IMG/VR virus record: IMGVR_UViG_3300027749_000089
Location: 1 to 64,000 of that record
Source: a virus
Length of the DNA stretch: 64,000 bases
Direction: 5' to 3' (one strand)
Shown: piece by piece, positions 8,824-15,462 of the stretch
Numbering within the stretch: position 1 is the stretch's first letter
How the letters are laid out: each line of letters opens with the position of its first letter
Made by a program: the position numbers and the translations under genes
The notes under the pieces: generated by a model
Databases searched by the model: none
What the model saw: the letters and a program-made list of their open reading frames with translations, nothing else
Told to the model about the DNA's origin: nothing

Positions 8824-10175
8824 CAAGTGATAACGTATACGATTTATTACAAGCAATAGCGCAACAGCCATCTAAAAATGAAAAGATTATAATGTTAGCA
8901 TATGGTCTTGAAGATGAGATGTTTGAAGATATTATATGGCATGCATATGACCCATTCATCATGTATGGTATTAGAAATGTAGAAGAGCCTTTCAAAAATG
9001 GTCGGGATATGTTTAATGATTCTACATTTACTTTGTTAGATAACTTAGCTAAGAGAAGGTTAACAGGTAATCATGCAAAGGCAAACATTAACGATCACTT
9101 GCAAACACTAACATCTAAATCTCAAGTTTTATTCTGTCAAATTCTTAATAAAAGTTTAGATGCTGGCTTTGATGTGAAATCTATTAACAAGGCAAAGCAA
9201 TCTGAATTCATACCTATTAAGAAATATATGCGGTTTAGCCTTCCTAAGAATGTTAAGATGGATAAGTTTCCATTTCCTGCATTCTCCCAAGAAAAGGCTA
9301 ATGGCTTGTTTGTAAACATCACTAAGAGTGCTGGTGATATTTCAATGTTATCACGTAATTACCAGCCAATGAATGTCTATGAGTACTATGATCTGATATT
9401 TGAATTAAGTCCTCATATGAAAGATGGATATCAGTATCATGGTGAATTATTAGTAGAAGTGAACGGGGAGATCCTAGAGCGTAAGACCAGTAATGGTATT
9501 ATACGTAGAGTTAATTTAGGCGGTAGTTTTAAAACGGAAGAAAAACCCGTATTCATGGTTTGGGATCGAGTAAAATTGTCAGGTATTGCTAACGGAACAG
9601 ATGATGAGCCTTATTACTCTAGATTGAATAATTTACACTTTGACTTACTACACTTATCTGATGTTAATCTAGGCATTGCATGTAAATGGACTCGAATAAT
9701 TGATACTCGAAATGTAAATAACCTTCAAGAAGCAGAAACGCATTTCATAGAACTTGTTAGACAAGGTAAAGAAGGCAGTATGCTTAAGAAACAAGATATG
9801 CTATGGAGAGATGGCACTACAACTAATGGTGTTAAGTTTAAGAAAGAGTTTGAGTGTGAGTTAAGAGTCATTGAATTTATACCGGGCACTGGTGCTAATA
9901 AAGATACATTTGGCTCATTATTATGTGTAACAGAAGATGGCGATTTAAGTGTTGGTGTGGGTAATTTAACAGACGCATTAACAGCAGAAATTTGTAAAAA
10001 CAGTGGAGACTGGTTATACGCAATTATAGGTGTAACATACTCAGAGGTGATTTGCGATGAGAAAGGAAATTATTCTTTATTTGAGCCTAAGTTCATTGAG
10101 AGACGCTACGATAAAGATGAAGCAGATACTCTAGAACATTTGTTGAACATTCAGGAGGGTATATATGACGTTTAA
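8820..10175 (+). CDS. ATP-dependent DNA ligase
   Basis: DNA ligase of 451 residues that seals nicks between Okazaki fragments. An all-helical N-terminal DNA-binding region (about 1-130) is followed by the nucleotidyltransferase core: adenylation motif K159-A-N161-G162, motif III YHGELLVE with E209, motif IV EGSML with E318, and motif V VKFKKEF with K339 and K341. A C-terminal OB-fold segment starts near 348 (VIEFIPGTGANKDTFG). Motif I normally reads KxDG; here Asp is replaced by Asn, although the other motifs are intact. It is coupled to the 21-residue peptide in front and overlaps a small membrane-protein gene at its end. Confidence 0.9.
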   Translation: MTSDNVYDLLQAIAQQPSKNEKIIMLAYGLEDEMFEDIIWHAYDPFIMYGIRNVEEPFKNGRDMFNDSTFTLLDNLAKRRLTGNHAKANINDHLQTLTSKSQVLFCQILNKSLDAGFDVKSINKAKQSEFIPIKKYMRFSLPKNVKMDKFPFPAFSQEKANGLFVNITKSAGDISMLSRNYQPMNVYEYYDLIFELSPHMKDGYQYHGELLVEVNGEILERKTSNGIIRRVNLGGSFKTEEKPVFMVWDRVKLSGIANGTDDEPYYSRLNNLHFDLLHLSDVNLGIACKWTRIIDTRNVNNLQEAETHFIELVRQGKEGSMLKKQDMLWRDGTTTNGVKFKKEFECELRVIEFIPGTGANKDTFGSLLCVTEDGDLSVGVGNLTDALTAEICKNSGDWLYAIIGVTYSEVICDEKGNYSLFEPKFIERRYDKDEADTLEHLLNIQEGIYDV

Positions 10176-10293
10176 AGAAATTAGTGATATCATTGTGCAA
10201 ACCTCTTACGATATAATAATAGTATCTACAGCAGTATTTATAGTGTGTGGATTAGTGATTGTAGTTAAAATATTATGGAAAGAGAATGATTAG
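10165..10293 (+). CDS. Small single-span membrane protein
   Basis: Protein of 42 residues with one hydrophobic span (IIIVSTAVFIVCGLVIVVKIL) and a charged C-terminus (KEND). The ATG follows a strong AGGAGG ribosome binding site located inside the last codons of the ligase gene, and the next gene overlaps its stop by eight bases. Its function is unknown; small membrane proteins like this can act in superinfection exclusion or lysis control, but nothing in the sequence decides. Confidence 0.7.
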   Translation: MTFKEISDIIVQTSYDIIIVSTAVFIVCGLVIVVKILWKEND

Positions 10294-10447
10294 CCCAATA
10301 GAGCTTTATAAAGGCCATTTAACTATACTAGTAATAGAAAAGAAACAATCTATTAAATTATTAGAACTAGAGCTAGATAATGCAAGAAGACAGTTTCGTA
10401 ATTTAATTAGAATTCAAGAGGAAATCGAAAATGAAAATAAAACTTAA
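10286..10447 (+). CDS. Small coiled-coil-like protein
   Basis: Protein of 53 residues that is almost entirely predicted helix, with leucine and isoleucine spacing suggesting a coiled coil (IKLLELELDNARRQFRNLIRIQEEIENE). It overlaps the membrane-protein gene upstream and the repeat-protein gene downstream by 17 bases. Unknown function; it may partner the preceding membrane peptide. Confidence 0.6.
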   Translation: MISPIELYKGHLTILVIEKKQSIKLLELELDNARRQFRNLIRIQEEIENENKT

Positions 10448-11303
10448 CAAGAAGTATAGAACACGTGGTGGTAAAGTAGTAAAAGTGGATAAGATGGTAA
10501 AAAGTGAAGTATATCCATTTTGTACAGATGCCGGCTACTCAGTTACAGCGGAGGGCAAGAGATTTGGTTTTATGGAATCTGAGTTTGATTTGGTGGAACG
10601 CATATATAAGTTTGAGTTTAAAGCTGGTCGTCAATACTTTACACACGAAGGAAATCCTGTAACATTAACAGATATAGAGCATTATGGTAGATATGTATTT
10701 AGTGGTGATAATGGTTATGACTACACAATAGATGGTAAAATGTATATTGATACAAAGTCTGAGTGCGATTTGCTGAGACCTCCTAAAATTAAAGTAGGGC
10801 GTACGTATATAACACGTAATGGTCAAATAGCTAATATAACAAAAGCAACCAGTGATATAGGCTTTTATAGATATGAGTACCGTACGCCTAATGGTTGTAA
10901 GTTTGGTGTAAGTAAATATGGTGAAATATTTGAAAATGAACAGACTGATTATGACATAGTTGATGTATATAAGCTAGAGGACAAAAAACTTTATGTTGAT
11001 GACAAAGATCATGTATATAGAGCTGAATTAGGGGTTGTAACTAAGTTGACAGGACTTCTCAGAGGCCAACAATTTACTGTTTCAGATATGAATCTTGTAA
11101 AAGAATTCAATGGACTTTGCCTGGAAGTTGGTGGCATTTATGTAAATGAACGTAATGACAAATATGAGATAATACACATTAGGAATGATGAACATGTTGT
11201 CGCAATGGACGTAAATGATGATTCCTTACGTACATATACACGTGGGGGTTATTACAATGACTGTGGCGTTTACAGTAATGAAGACTTAATAATGAGGGTT
11301 TAA
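10431..11303 (+). CDS. KxYxTR-domain protein with four repeats
   Basis: Protein of 290 residues built from copies of a ~57-residue beta-rich domain: about 1-56 (KIKLNKKYRTRGGKVVKV), 59-114 (FEFKAGRQYFTHEGNPVTL), 117-173 (KIKVGRTYITRNGQIANI) and a divergent copy near 232-290. Each starts with a charged strand, a K/R-x-Y-x-T-R turn and G-x-x-V, and ends in an acidic DLV-type strand. Single and double copies of the same domain occur in neighbouring genes at 11814, 12266, 15343, 15628 and 16172. Such small proteins recur in many phage genomes as hypotheticals; the fold looks like a small barrel and no activity is known to me. Confidence 0.8.
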   Translation: MKIKLNKKYRTRGGKVVKVDKMVKSEVYPFCTDAGYSVTAEGKRFGFMESEFDLVERIYKFEFKAGRQYFTHEGNPVTLTDIEHYGRYVFSGDNGYDYTIDGKMYIDTKSECDLLRPPKIKVGRTYITRNGQIANITKATSDIGFYRYEYRTPNGCKFGVSKYGEIFENEQTDYDIVDVYKLEDKKLYVDDKDHVYRAELGVVTKLTGLLRGQQFTVSDMNLVKEFNGLCLEVGGIYVNERNDKYEIIHIRNDEHVVAMDVNDDSLRTYTRGGYYNDCGVYSNEDLIMRV

Positions 11304-11305
11304 TA

Positions 11306-11410
11306 ATGGAACTTGATACAAATTGGGATACATCAAACAGTGAAGATGATGACTGGATTGACGATGATGAAGAAGAACTTGATACAGATTGGGATGAGGA
11401 GGAAGAATGA
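11306..11410 (+). CDS. 34-residue highly acidic protein
   Basis: Tiny protein in which about 20 of 34 residues are Asp or Glu and none is Lys or Arg, with an internal near-repeat ELDTNWD/ELDTDWD. It has a GAGGG ribosome binding site in the end of the preceding gene, and its stop overlaps the next ATG as ATGA. Extreme acidity with spaced Trp is a feature of DNA-mimic proteins such as Ocr, but the sequence is too short to claim homology. Confidence 0.6.
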   Translation: MELDTNWDTSNSEDDDWIDDDEEELDTDWDEEEE

Positions 11411-11664
11411 GTGATTATGTAGAAATGCTTAAAGAAGGCGTACACATTTCAGATTTATTGAACGCCAATTCGGGCAATGTAGGTGATATAGGGGAGCTAC
11501 TGCAATTGGCTGCTATTCATATTGAGAACCTAGAGGCTGATTTAAAAGATACAAAAGAGTATTTTGCAAAGTTTGATAAAATTGCTAAAACTATTAATTA
11601 TAATAGTACTGCACTTGAGGAAACATTAAGTATAGCCAAAACATTTCGGAGAGTTAAATTATGA
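11407..11664 (+). CDS. Small helical protein, unknown function
   Basis: Protein of 85 residues, helical with a coiled-coil-like stretch in the middle (LLQLAAIHIENLEADLKDTKEYFAKF) and a basic end. The ATG has a strong GAGGAGGAAGA upstream inside the acidic-protein gene and overlaps that gene's stop by four bases; its own stop overlaps the next ATG in the same way. No family recognised. Confidence 0.7.
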   Translation: MSDYVEMLKEGVHISDLLNANSGNVGDIGELLQLAAIHIENLEADLKDTKEYFAKFDKIAKTINYNSTALEETLSIAKTFRRVKL

Positions 11665-11810
11665 TTTTAGGCAGATTAACTGAAGCACAAGAATTAGACT
11701 ATTCACCCGAACCAGAAGAAGAAAACTGGGAAGAAGACGGTGATCGTATCTTAGGGGCGCATGGCTATAATAGAAACTGCATGTGCTATTCATGCAATCC
11801 ACCGGGGTAG
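11661..11810 (+). CDS. Small acidic protein with C-terminal Cys cluster
   Basis: Protein of 49 residues. The first half is acidic (SPEPEEENWEEDGD); the end carries a C-x-C-x2-C cluster in NCMCYSCNPPG, which may bind zinc. Coupled to the preceding gene by ATGA. Short Cys-rich tails of this type recur in phage genomes without an assigned role. Confidence 0.6.
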   Translation: MILGRLTEAQELDYSPEPEEENWEEDGDRILGAHGYNRNCMCYSCNPPG

Positions 11811-11813
11811 GTT

Positions 11814-12023
11814 ATGAAAGTCGAAATTCAAAAAAAGTACAAAACGCGATGTGGCTTCAAAACTGAAGTACATCAAATCATCACATCAGTTAAGACCGAT
11901 TATCCAGTGTTAGGGCGTTATTATGACACCGATTATGCAGAATGGATTGATGAAAGATGGATGTTAGATGGGCGATGCGATGAAAGTATTGTAGATAATG
12001 ATTTAGATTTAGTTGCGCAATAA
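11814..12023 (+). CDS. Single-copy KxYxTR-domain protein
   Basis: Protein of 69 residues consisting of one copy of the domain seen four times at 10431: KKYKTRCGFKTEV, then DYPVLGRYY, a tryptophan strand ending in W-M-L-D-G-R, and DLDLVAQ at the C-terminus. It starts three bases after the preceding stop with a TAGG-type binding site. This copy is the cleanest view of the domain boundaries. Function unknown. Confidence 0.75.
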   Translation: MKVEIQKKYKTRCGFKTEVHQIITSVKTDYPVLGRYYDTDYAEWIDERWMLDGRCDESIVDNDLDLVAQ

Positions 12024-12035
12024 GGGATATCTTAT

Positions 12036-12269
12036 ATGAAATCGTTAACAAACCAAGAGGTTAAGAACATGTTACACAAATTTGATTTAATATCTGCTAT
12101 TATTGGAATGATGATAGCAATAGCTGTATCGGTAGTGGTAGTTGATATGAAGTACGAAGACTATCGTCAAGTCCACCAAACTAATATTGGTGGTGTTGTA
12201 ATTGAAGGCAAGCACATTTATGAGCTTGTTGAATTAAGTGATCCAAGCCAAGGGGTAGTAAGAAAATGA
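12036..12269 (+). CDS. Single-span membrane protein
   Basis: Protein of 77 residues with a helix of polar and basic residues (1-18), one transmembrane segment (about 19-37, ISAIIGMMIAIAVSVVVV) and an outer or inner 40-residue tail with two short strands (GGVVIEGKHIYELVEL). Overlaps the next gene by four bases. Unknown function. Confidence 0.7.
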   Translation: MKSLTNQEVKNMLHKFDLISAIIGMMIAIAVSVVVVDMKYEDYRQVHQTNIGGVVIEGKHIYELVELSDPSQGVVRK

Positions 12270-12610
12270 TAAATATCAATAAGCAATATAAAACCTGTTG
12301 TGGATTCCCTGTCGTGCTATTAGCAATGGTAGACAAGCAGTATACGGTAAGTCCGTATACTGTAATTGGTCTCTACAAGGATGAAGATAGAGGTTGGGAG
12401 CTTGGGACGTGGTCTGATAAAGGATATTTCAATATTGATGATGCAGATATTGGCAGCCCGCTGAATTTGGTTGAAATCAGCGATGAATCGCCTGTCGTGC
12501 CAGCAGGCGTGCAGGTGCCCAAATTTGGGCCAGAAACTGGGGCAGAGCTGGCAACCGCGTCTGAGGCATGCCTGCAGGGATGGGCCAGATTTATCGTGCC
12601 ACCTGCGTAG
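12266..12610 (+). CDS. KxYxTR-domain protein with a compositionally foreign C-terminus
   Basis: Protein of 114 residues. Residues 1-71 are one copy of the domain (NKQYKTCCGFPVVLL, YTVIGLYKDED, GTWSDKGYF, LNLVEIS). The last ~43 residues (from about SDESPVVPAG to IVPPA) have no counterpart in the paralogues and are encoded by a GC-rich, palindrome-rich stretch unlike any other part of the window. In the paralogues the protein ends right after the DLV strand, so the tail probably comes from an insertion that displaced the original stop codon. Confidence 0.7.
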   Translation: MININKQYKTCCGFPVVLLAMVDKQYTVSPYTVIGLYKDEDRGWELGTWSDKGYFNIDDADIGSPLNLVEISDESPVVPAGVQVPKFGPETGAELATASEACLQGWARFIVPPA

Positions 12611-12660
12611 CAAAAGCAGGCCATTAACGGGTTCGGGTTGTAATGCGAGTGTGCCAACCC
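12470..12660 (+). other. GC-rich, palindrome-rich island; possible structured RNA or insertion
   Basis: About 190 bases that are visibly richer in G and C (more than half, against roughly a third around them). Dyads include GCCTG/CAGGC (12490-12508), the perfect 14-bp palindrome GCCCAAATTTGGGC (12517-12530), GGCATGCC (12565-12572), CCTGCAGG (12571-12578), CCTGC/GCAGG (12602-12620, spanning the stop codon) and GGGTTG/CAACCC (12635-12660), which runs into the first 19-bp repeat. It covers the foreign tail of the upstream gene and the first part of the intergenic region. Confidence 0.6.
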
Positions 12661-12675
12661 CGTTAAATTAACCCT
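12657..12675 (+). repeat. 19-bp intergenic repeat, copy 1
   Basis: ACCCCGTTAAATTAACCCT, identical to four other copies. It contains the dyad GTTA-AAT-TAAC. Here it stands alone, 123 bases before the gene at 12798. Confidence 0.95.
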
Positions 12676-12695
12676 AATTTCAAAAAATAAAAAAG

Positions 12696-12724
12696 TTGAA
12701 GTTAGAAATCCCATCTCGTATTAT
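12696..12724 (+). promoter_or_regulatory. Candidate sigma-70-type promoter
   Basis: TTGAAG (12696) and TATTAT (12719) separated by exactly 17 bases, 73 bases before the start codon at 12798. Four of six and five of six matches to consensus. AT-rich DNA yields such matches by chance, but position and spacing fit a promoter for the single gene that follows. Confidence 0.5.
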
Positions 12725-12797
12725 TAATGGCAAAAGCGCACCATAATGGAACCGCACGATACATACTTTATATTAATTTATTATTAAGGAATTTATC

Positions 12798-13412
12798 ATG
12801 TCAGTTCAAATCCAACAAGCATTCGTAGTAAACGGTCAAACATTTGCAACTAAAGCAGAAGCATTAAACTTTGTTAGACGTCCATTGATTTTAGCAGCTA
12901 TGTTAACAGCTGTAAGTAATCAAACAGACGTTGCAGAATGGTTAGTTGATAACCAAGACACAGTTGAATCTGCTTTCGAAAGTGGTACTATTCGTCGTGT
13001 GACTAAATCTGATTATAACAAATTGGAAAAAGCACTTGCAGAAATCACTTCAGGTTTCTTATTTGACAATGCAAAATCTGTCTTAGATTCGTTCAGATGG
13101 CCTGCTGTAAAACGTTTAACTGCTGAAGAAAAAGTAGAAGCCGCTAAAACAGAAATCTTACAAGCATCAGGTAATCCTGAACTTGCTGATTATGTTGTTA
13201 GTAACTCTACTGCTATCTTGGAAGCTTATAGCGCTGGTGTTGAAAAACGCGAAGTGTCACCTAAAGCTGCTGCTGGTTTAGCAGAATACCAAGCTAAGAA
13301 ACGTGCTGAAGAAGATGCAGAAGCTGAGTCTAAAGGCCCAGAAGCTGTAGCTGAATTGGCTGCAAAACGTGAAGCTAATCGTTTAAAACGTGAAGCAAAA
13401 GCTGGTAAGTAA
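12798..13412 (+). CDS. Abundant-type hypothetical protein in its own transcription unit
   Basis: Protein of 204 residues, helical, with a very charged Ala/Glu/Lys-rich C-terminus (about 150-204). No family recognised. It has its own upstream regulatory region (19-bp repeat, sigma-70-like promoter) and its own terminator right after the stop, and it uses CGT for Arg and GGT for Gly much as the capsid gene does, while neighbours favour AGA. These signs point to high expression of a protein needed in quantity, for example a DNA-binding or takeover protein. That role is inference; no DNA-binding motif is obvious. Confidence 0.8.
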   Translation: MSVQIQQAFVVNGQTFATKAEALNFVRRPLILAAMLTAVSNQTDVAEWLVDNQDTVESAFESGTIRRVTKSDYNKLEKALAEITSGFLFDNAKSVLDSFRWPAVKRLTAEEKVEAAKTEILQASGNPELADYVVSNSTAILEAYSAGVEKREVSPKAAAGLAEYQAKKRAEEDAEAESKGPEAVAELAAKREANRLKREAKAGK

Positions 13413-13425
13413 TTTTTAACAAACA

Positions 13426-13454
13426 CCCCTTGACCTTAATGGTTGAGGGGTTTT
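13426..13454 (+). terminator. Rho-independent terminator
   Basis: Ten-pair stem CCCCTTGACC/GGTTGAGGGG with two G-U pairs and a TTAAT loop (13426-13450), followed by TTTT. It closes the single-gene unit at 12798. Confidence 0.85.
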
Positions 13455-13477
13455 AATCAAAAACTGGAGATAAAGAA

Positions 13478-14155
13478 ATGATGAGATATTTAACAGCATA
13501 TACAAACAACAGCGTGCGTCTTCAAGTTGAAGATATTGCTCGTAAGGAATTTAAAACATTAGTACAAGTAGCGAATGAACTGATAATCCAGGGCATTGAA
13601 CTAGTCACTATTCAAGACCTTATGGTAACATCTCGTGAAGCAACAATACGTGGTCAAATGCCATTAAAAACTTACATTGAATTAGTTGATAAAATACCTT
13701 TTGTTTCTTATAAACAAAAAGGAAAATGCAACGAGTATCTTGGCTTGGCAATAGAAAAAGCTTTAAAAGCACGCCCTAGAAATGCTATTGTAGATCTTGA
13801 ATATAAAACTTTAAAATGTTCTCTTAACTCTCACATAGACCTGCTAAAGCTTTTATACCCTAATTGTAAAGTCGATGGGATGGAAGTTAAAGTTTCTATT
13901 GGTAGTGATCAAGCATTCTTGCGTTTAAAAGAAATTATCTCTACTCAACCAGGTATTAAACTTAACACTGATCCTACATCTGGTACATTTAGTATTATAA
14001 GTTCAGAAGGTAGGGTTGCTAAGTTTAGAAGAAATGATTATGAATTCTTATTAGAGATTAAAGAGGGGTCTATATTGATTCTAGCTGATAACATCTCTGA
14101 AAATGAGTTAATTGCATTAGGACGCGATGTGTTGGACTTTATTAATCGAGGTTAA
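13478..14155 (+). CDS. Hypothetical protein
   Basis: Protein of 225 residues starting at ATG 13478 with GGAG upstream. The N-terminal half is helical (LQVEDIARKEFKTLVQVANELIIQGIELV); the C-terminal half alternates strands and helices. No membrane segment, signal peptide or recognised motif. It is the first gene after the terminator at 13454 and is followed by two HNH-like genes; no promoter stands out between them and the terminator, so it may depend on read-through. Confidence 0.7.
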   Translation: MMRYLTAYTNNSVRLQVEDIARKEFKTLVQVANELIIQGIELVTIQDLMVTSREATIRGQMPLKTYIELVDKIPFVSYKQKGKCNEYLGLAIEKALKARPRNAIVDLEYKTLKCSLNSHIDLLKLLYPNCKVDGMEVKVSIGSDQAFLRLKEIISTQPGIKLNTDPTSGTFSIISSEGRVAKFRRNDYEFLLEIKEGSILILADNISENELIALGRDVLDFINRG

Positions 14156-14157
14156 TT

Positions 14158-14511
14158 ATGAAAGAATTTGAAGTTTTGATTAAAGAAAGGTATTTTATTT
14201 ATAATGCTATTAATGGCACAATTACAAGGCATAATGGCGCTAATGCATGTCTTACACAAAGCGTTGGTAAAAATAGAGGTGTGCGCCATGTAGTTCGTGT
14301 ACCAGGTTCTGCGAAAAAACAAACATCTGCAGCGCGTGTTGCGTGGAGATTGTATTACGGGGAATGGCCTAATGAGCCTATAGCGTTTAAAGACAAAGAC
14401 TCATTTAACATCAGAATCACTAACATGTATACTTTAAACAGCCCATTACCAATCATGGGCAAATTTTCAACACTACTAAATGGTATTTCAAATGAATCAA
14501 AAAGAAGCTAG
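14158..14511 (+). CDS. HNH-like protein lacking the catalytic His (copy 1)
   Basis: Protein of 117 residues with the outline of phage HNH homing endonucleases: a YNAINGTI opening, then AARVAWRLYYGEWPNEPI, an N-I-R-I-x-N-M strand and a short tail. In active enzymes the segment after the YGEWP turn reads I-D/E-H; here it is IAFKDKD, so the metal-binding His is absent and nuclease activity is doubtful. It starts three bases after the preceding stop and overlaps the next, related gene. It may survive as a DNA-binding protein. Confidence 0.6.
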   Translation: MKEFEVLIKERYFIYNAINGTITRHNGANACLTQSVGKNRGVRHVVRVPGSAKKQTSAARVAWRLYYGEWPNEPIAFKDKDSFNIRITNMYTLNSPLPIMGKFSTLLNGISNESKRS

Positions 14512-14953
14512 AAAATTATTCGATTATGACGCGATAACAGGTTGTTTATATTGGAGAGATTCAAAATTTAAGCAAAGCCATAATGCTGTAAGATTCGATC
14601 CTGATAGAAATCGAATCATTCAGGTAAACCATAGGATGTATGTTGCGGCACGACTTGTGTGGACATATCATCATGGCGATGAACTTACACAATTAGATTA
14701 TCTGGGCTATGTTGACAATAATAAACAAAACACTAGAATTGAAAATCTATATCTGAAAGATGGCACAAGCTTTAAAAGTGTTTATAGAAATATTAAACCA
14801 ACAGTATCAGCTGAGAGGGTTGTGTATGATGTCGCTATCAATCACAAAGGTAAAGTTATTTCAAAAAGATGTAGAACACTAACAGAGGCATTAGAGTATA
14901 GAAATGCCCAACGAAGTGAACTTGGTATGAAATTTATTGGGATGGACGTATGA
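14492..14953 (+). CDS. HNH-like protein lacking the catalytic His, with AP2-like tail (copy 2)
   Basis: Protein of 153 residues. The front half follows the HNH homing-endonuclease plan (LFDYDAITGCLYWRD, VAARLVWTYHHGDE, N-T-R-I-E-N-L), but the expected I-D-H is L-D-Y, so the catalytic His is Tyr. The back half (YDVAINHKGKVISKR, then RTLTEALEYRNAQRSELG) resembles the AP2-type DNA-binding domain often attached to HNH nucleases. ATG 14492 overlaps the preceding gene by 20 bases; ATG 14480 is an alternative, and neither has a strong ribosome binding site. Probably a DNA-binding derivative of a homing nuclease. Confidence 0.62.
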   Translation: MNQKEARKLFDYDAITGCLYWRDSKFKQSHNAVRFDPDRNRIIQVNHRMYVAARLVWTYHHGDELTQLDYLGYVDNNKQNTRIENLYLKDGTSFKSVYRNIKPTVSAERVVYDVAINHKGKVISKRCRTLTEALEYRNAQRSELGMKFIGMDV

Positions 14954-15162
14954 ACATTATAGTAATTAAGAGTACAGAAGATGAGTTAGTTGTACTCAAT
15001 ATTGACCATATAGAGAGTATACGGCTGTATGTTGAAGATACGACTCATCTTTTAAAGGTTAAAGAGGCAGGCTCAATAAGTTTCAAAACCTACACGATAA
15101 GTTACGAAACATGGCATGAGGTAGCACGTATGCTACGATTCCAATGGTCAAAGTTACAGTAA
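14950..15162 (+). CDS. Small beta-rich protein, unknown function
   Basis: Protein of 70 residues in an ATGA overlap with the preceding gene. The pattern LNIDHIESIRLY, then a hydrophobic strand, then ISYETWHEVARML is like the 60-residue protein at 15993 (LINLDRISEV ... FLNEEELAKI), and both recall the FlbD-like plan of N-x-D-x-I followed by strands and a helix. Function unknown. Confidence 0.6.
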   Translation: MNIIVIKSTEDELVVLNIDHIESIRLYVEDTTHLLKVKEAGSISFKTYTISYETWHEVARMLRFQWSKLQ

Positions 15163-15416
15163 TAACGCTCTTATTACTGTCTAATAGTGTTAACGCCTTC
15201 ACGGGCGTTGACATTGATGGTGATAAGTTTGAGTACAAACACAATATGATGTATTCTGAGAAACCTATTGTCATGGCATGGGTTGGAGATATACTTGGTG
15301 GACATCATATTCATACATTTATTGCAAAAGTGGAGAAGCACAATGTTAAAATTAGAAGTGGGCAAAAAGTACAAAAGCATAGACGGACAGATTTGGGAAG
15401 TCGTGTACATCGGTGA
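15144..15416 (+). CDS. Exported small protein with signal peptide
   Basis: Protein of 90 residues beginning with a clear signal peptide (MVKVTVITLLLLSNSVNA, cleavage expected after VNA). The mature part has GVDIDGDKFEYKHNMMYSEKPIVMAWVGD and a His-rich turn (GGHHIHTF). The last 24 residues are strongly basic and overlap the next gene by 74 bases in another frame, so this tail may be a run-through of an ancestral stop. It starts inside the end of the preceding gene. A periplasmic product could act on the host envelope or in superinfection exclusion; no family recognised. Confidence 0.6.
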   Translation: MVKVTVITLLLLSNSVNAFTGVDIDGDKFEYKHNMMYSEKPIVMAWVGDILGGHHIHTFIAKVEKHNVKIRSGQKVQKHRRTDLGSRVHR

Positions 15417-15462
15417 TAAAGATATTACGTATCCTGTTATTTTAGTAGAGGAAGTGAAATGA
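15343..15462 (+). CDS. Minimal KxYxTR-domain protein
   Basis: Protein of 39 residues matching the first part of the repeated domain (LEVGKKYKSIDGQIWEVVYI, ITYPVILVEEV) but lacking the middle strands. The ATG has GGAG eight bases upstream and lies inside the preceding gene in a different frame. Its stop overlaps the next ATG. It may be a shortened paralogue of 15628 and 16172. Confidence 0.6.
   Translation: MLKLEVGKKYKSIDGQIWEVVYIGDKDITYPVILVEEVK

Noticed and set aside
12621-12660. tRNA-like or att-like feature in the GC-rich island (GGGTTCGGGTTG)
   Set aside because: It resembles a T-loop only in a few bases; no acceptor stem or cloverleaf can be drawn, and there is no integrase in view.
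15189-15211. AACGCC/GGCGTT hairpin
   Set aside because: Lies inside the signal-peptide gene without a T-run; short and explained by coding for VNAFTGVD.
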